A DNA stretch of 8,907 nucleotides from Actinomycetota bacterium (lineage in GTDB: Bacteria > Actinomycetota > Actinomycetes > Nanopelagicales > Nanopelagicaceae). Where the stretch lies: the NCBI GenBank assembly GCA_009705235.1, contig WLCR01000037.1:1-8907 (forward strand), written 5' to 3'. The position numbers and the translations under genes are program-made. Each line of letters begins with the position of its first letter. Position 1 is the first letter of the stretch. The notes beneath the pieces were generated by a model. The model searched no databases, was not told the DNA's origin, and saw only the letters and a program-made list of their open reading frames with translations. Shown here piece after piece: positions 7,484-8,907 of the stretch.

Positions 7484-8434
7484 ATGGGTGGCAAAGTCAC
7501 AGTAGTCGGTGCAGGTTTCTACGGTTCAACTACAGCTCTTCGTTTAGCTGAATATGATGTTTTCGATACTGTCGTTTTAACAGATATTGTCGAAGGAAAG
7601 CCTGAAGGCTTGGCATTAGATATGAATCAGTCTCGATCTATCGAAGGTTTTGAAACTAAAATAATTGGTGCAACAACAACCGCCGAAGGTGCTGGCTACG
7701 AAGCGACAGCTAATTCAGATGTAGTTGTAATTACTGCAGGGCTTCCACGCAAGCCAGGCATGAGCCGTATGGATTTAATTGGTGTAAACGCCGGAATCGT
7801 TCGCGGAGTTGCTGAAAATATTGCTAAGCATTCACCAAACGCTGTGATTATCGTAGTTTCAAATCCACTTGACGAAATGACTGCGCTTGCACAGATTGCA
7901 ACAGGCTTTCCAAAGAATCGCGTAATGGGTCAAGCAGGAATGCTAGATACCGCTCGCTTTACAAACTTTGTTGCAGAGAAATTAGGTGTAAAGGTTTCAT
8001 CTGTAAAGACATTAACACTTGGTTCACACGGTGACACCATGGTTCCAGTCCCAAGTCGTTGCACAGTTGATGGCAAGCCGCTAACTGATCTGCTGTCACA
8101 AGCAGATATTGCAGATCTTGTTGATCGCACACGCAATGGCGGCGCCGAAGTAGTTGCACTACTGAAAACTGGATCTGCTTACTACGCACCATCTGCAGCA
8201 GCAGCTCGTATGGCAAAAGCTGTCATCGAAGATTCAGGCGCAGTTATGCCTGTGTGCGCGTGGGTTGATGGCGAGTACGGAATTTCTGGTGTTTATCTGG
8301 GCGTTGAAGCCGAGATCGGACGCACAGGTATTAAAAAAGTTGTTGAAGGCACATTGACTGATTCAGAAGTTGCAGCCCTTAAAGAGGCAGCAGAAGCGGT
8401 TCGTGCAAAACAAGCAGATGTCCAAACACTCTAA
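7484..8434 (+). CDS. mdh: Malate dehydrogenase, LDH-like (type III) family
   Basis: NAD-dependent oxidation of malate to oxaloacetate in the TCA cycle. From ATG 7484 it has 316 residues, typical for the family, and the nucleotide-binding beta strand begins at once ([15 protein letters not shown]). An ATG at 7469 would add five residues (MNGVA), but GGAG at 7475-7478 supports 7484. The Rossmann glycines are G9, G11 and G14. D34 ends the second strand, as expected for NAD preference. The substrate loop reads [13 protein letters not shown] (86-98) with R89, whereas lactate dehydrogenases carry Gln there. SNPLD (126-130) holds N127. MLDTAR (153-158) supplies D155 and R158, and GSHGDTMVP (180-188) supplies the catalytic H182. 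[11 protein letters not shown] (226-236) is typical of the Chloroflexus-like LDH-type MDHs. It is clearly not the GAAGQIGY cytosolic-type MDH of Streptomyces and Mycobacterium. It lies 38 bases after the small membrane protein and 32 bases before icd. Confidence 0.94.
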   Translation: MGGKVTVVGAGFYGSTTALRLAEYDVFDTVVLTDIVEGKPEGLALDMNQSRSIEGFETKIIGATTTAEGAGYEATANSDVVVITAGLPRKPGMSRMDLIGVNAGIVRGVAENIAKHSPNAVIIVVSNPLDEMTALAQIATGFPKNRVMGQAGMLDTARFTNFVAEKLGVKVSSVKTLTLGSHGDTMVPVPSRCTVDGKPLTDLLSQADIADLVDRTRNGGAEVVALLKTGSAYYAPSAAAARMAKAVIEDSGAVMPVCAWVDGEYGISGVYLGVEAEIGRTGIKKVVEGTLTDSEVAALKEAAEAVRAKQADVQTL

Positions 8435-8456
8435 TAAGTTCCATCTTTACACATAA

Positions 8457-8461
8457 GGGAG
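8457..8461 (+). promoter_or_regulatory. Ribosome binding site deciding the icd start
   Basis: GGGAG at 8457-8461 is followed by tandem ATG codons at 8464 and 8467. Spacing is two bases to the first and five bases to the second, so 8467 is the better placed start. No rho-independent terminator is visible in the spacer between mdh and this site. Confidence 0.65.
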
Positions 8462-8466
8462 TCATG

Positions 8467-8907
8467 ATGAGCAAGATCAAAGTTACAGGCACAGTCGTTG
8501 AACTAGATGGCGATGAAATGACACGCATTATGTGGCAGTTCATCAAGGATTCATTGATCCTGCCTTACTTAGATGTGAATCTTGAGTACTACGACCTAGG
8601 TATGGAACACCGCGATGCAACGGATGATCAGGTAACCATTGATTCCGCACGAGCAATTCAAAAGCATGGAGTGGGCATCAAGTGCGCAACGATTACTCCA
8701 GATGAAGCACGCGTTGAAGAATTTGGCCTCAAGAAAATGTGGAAGTCTCCTAACGGAACGATCCGCAACATTCTTGGTGGAGTAATTTTCCGCGAACCAA
8801 TTATCATCAGCAATGTTCCACGTTTGGTTCCGCACTGGACTAAGCCAATCGTTATTGGCCGTCACGCATTTGGTGATCAGTACCGTGCAACAGATTTCAA
8901 GGTTCCA
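8467..8907 (+). CDS. icd: NADP-dependent isocitrate dehydrogenase, homodimeric eukaryote-like type (3' truncated by window)
   Basis: Oxidative decarboxylation of isocitrate to 2-oxoglutarate with NADPH production. The first 147 residues are visible of a protein normally a little over 400 aa. [14 protein letters not shown] (10-23), [15 protein letters not shown] (72-86), [13 protein letters not shown] (93-105) and [15 protein letters not shown] (130-144) identify the family of human IDH1/IDH2 and mycobacterial Icd1. Substrate-contacting residues are present: T77, S94, N96, R100, R109 and R132. With the start at 8467 their numbers coincide with those of human IDH1 as I know them, which supports this start over ATG 8464. 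The monomeric 80-kDa enzyme of Streptomyces and the E. coli-type Icd are excluded by these motifs. It lies 32 bases after mdh with a good ribosome binding site, so it may be co-transcribed with mdh. Confidence 0.95.
   Translation, partial: MSKIKVTGTVVELDGDEMTRIMWQFIKDSLILPYLDVNLEYYDLGMEHRDATDDQVTIDSARAIQKHGVGIKCATITPDEARVEEFGLKKMWKSPNGTIRNILGGVIFREPIIISNVPRLVPHWTKPIVIGRHAFGDQYRATDFKVP

Noticed and set aside
7306..7551. 81-codon + strand frame bridging the DUF3017 gene and mdh
   Set aside because: It overlaps both genes out of frame, has no ribosome binding site, and gives a Ser/Leu/Trp-rich translation unlike a real protein.
8435..8466. Possible terminator between mdh and icd
   Set aside because: The 32-base spacer shows no inverted repeat; it contains only a ribosome binding site.
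8596..8865. 89-codon - strand open frame opposite icd
   Set aside because: It is antisense to strongly conserved IDH residues and shows no family features.

Overview
The window looks like a piece of the chromosome of a streamlined, low-GC actinobacterium. The gene order pcrA/uvrD - sucC - sucD - DUF6350 membrane protein - purN - purH - folD - DUF3017 - mdh - icd is an actinobacterial signature. The same backbone (uvrD1, sucC, sucD, membrane protein, purN, purH) is known around Rv0949-Rv0957 in Mycobacterium tuberculosis. Base composition, by eye in the mid-40s % GC, and near-total absence of spacers point to a lineage such as the freshwater acI group (Nanopelagicales). That placement is inference; no 16S or other marker is present.

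Layout: all ten genes lie on the + strand. Bases 1-1099 hold the C-terminal part of the DNA helicase PcrA, whose start lies before the window. After a 42-base spacer come sucC and sucD (succinyl-CoA ligase), joined by a one-base TAATG overlap. Two bases later a polytopic DUF6350 membrane protein begins. It overlaps purN by 4 bases, and purN overlaps purH by 4 bases. After 21 bases comes folD, which overlaps a small DUF3017 membrane protein by 10 bases. A 38-base spacer precedes mdh, and a 32-base spacer precedes icd, which runs off the right end. Only about 135 bases (1.5 %) are outside genes. I saw no tRNA, rRNA, CRISPR array, insertion sequence, long repeat or hairpin-plus-T terminator, and there is no stretch over 300 bases without a gene.

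How the genes work together: icd, sucC/sucD and mdh are three TCA-cycle steps (isocitrate to 2-oxoglutarate, succinyl-CoA to succinate, malate to oxaloacetate). FolD makes 10-formyl-tetrahydrofolate, the formyl donor for both PurN and PurH in purine synthesis, so purN-purH-folD is a functional one-carbon/purine unit. The two membrane proteins have no metabolic role that the sequence reveals; they are the least understood genes here.

I found no clear undescribed system; this is a core housekeeping region. The points worth a second look are the two conserved membrane proteins of unclear function, the family membership of MDH and IDH, an apparently leaderless folD, and several start-site questions.
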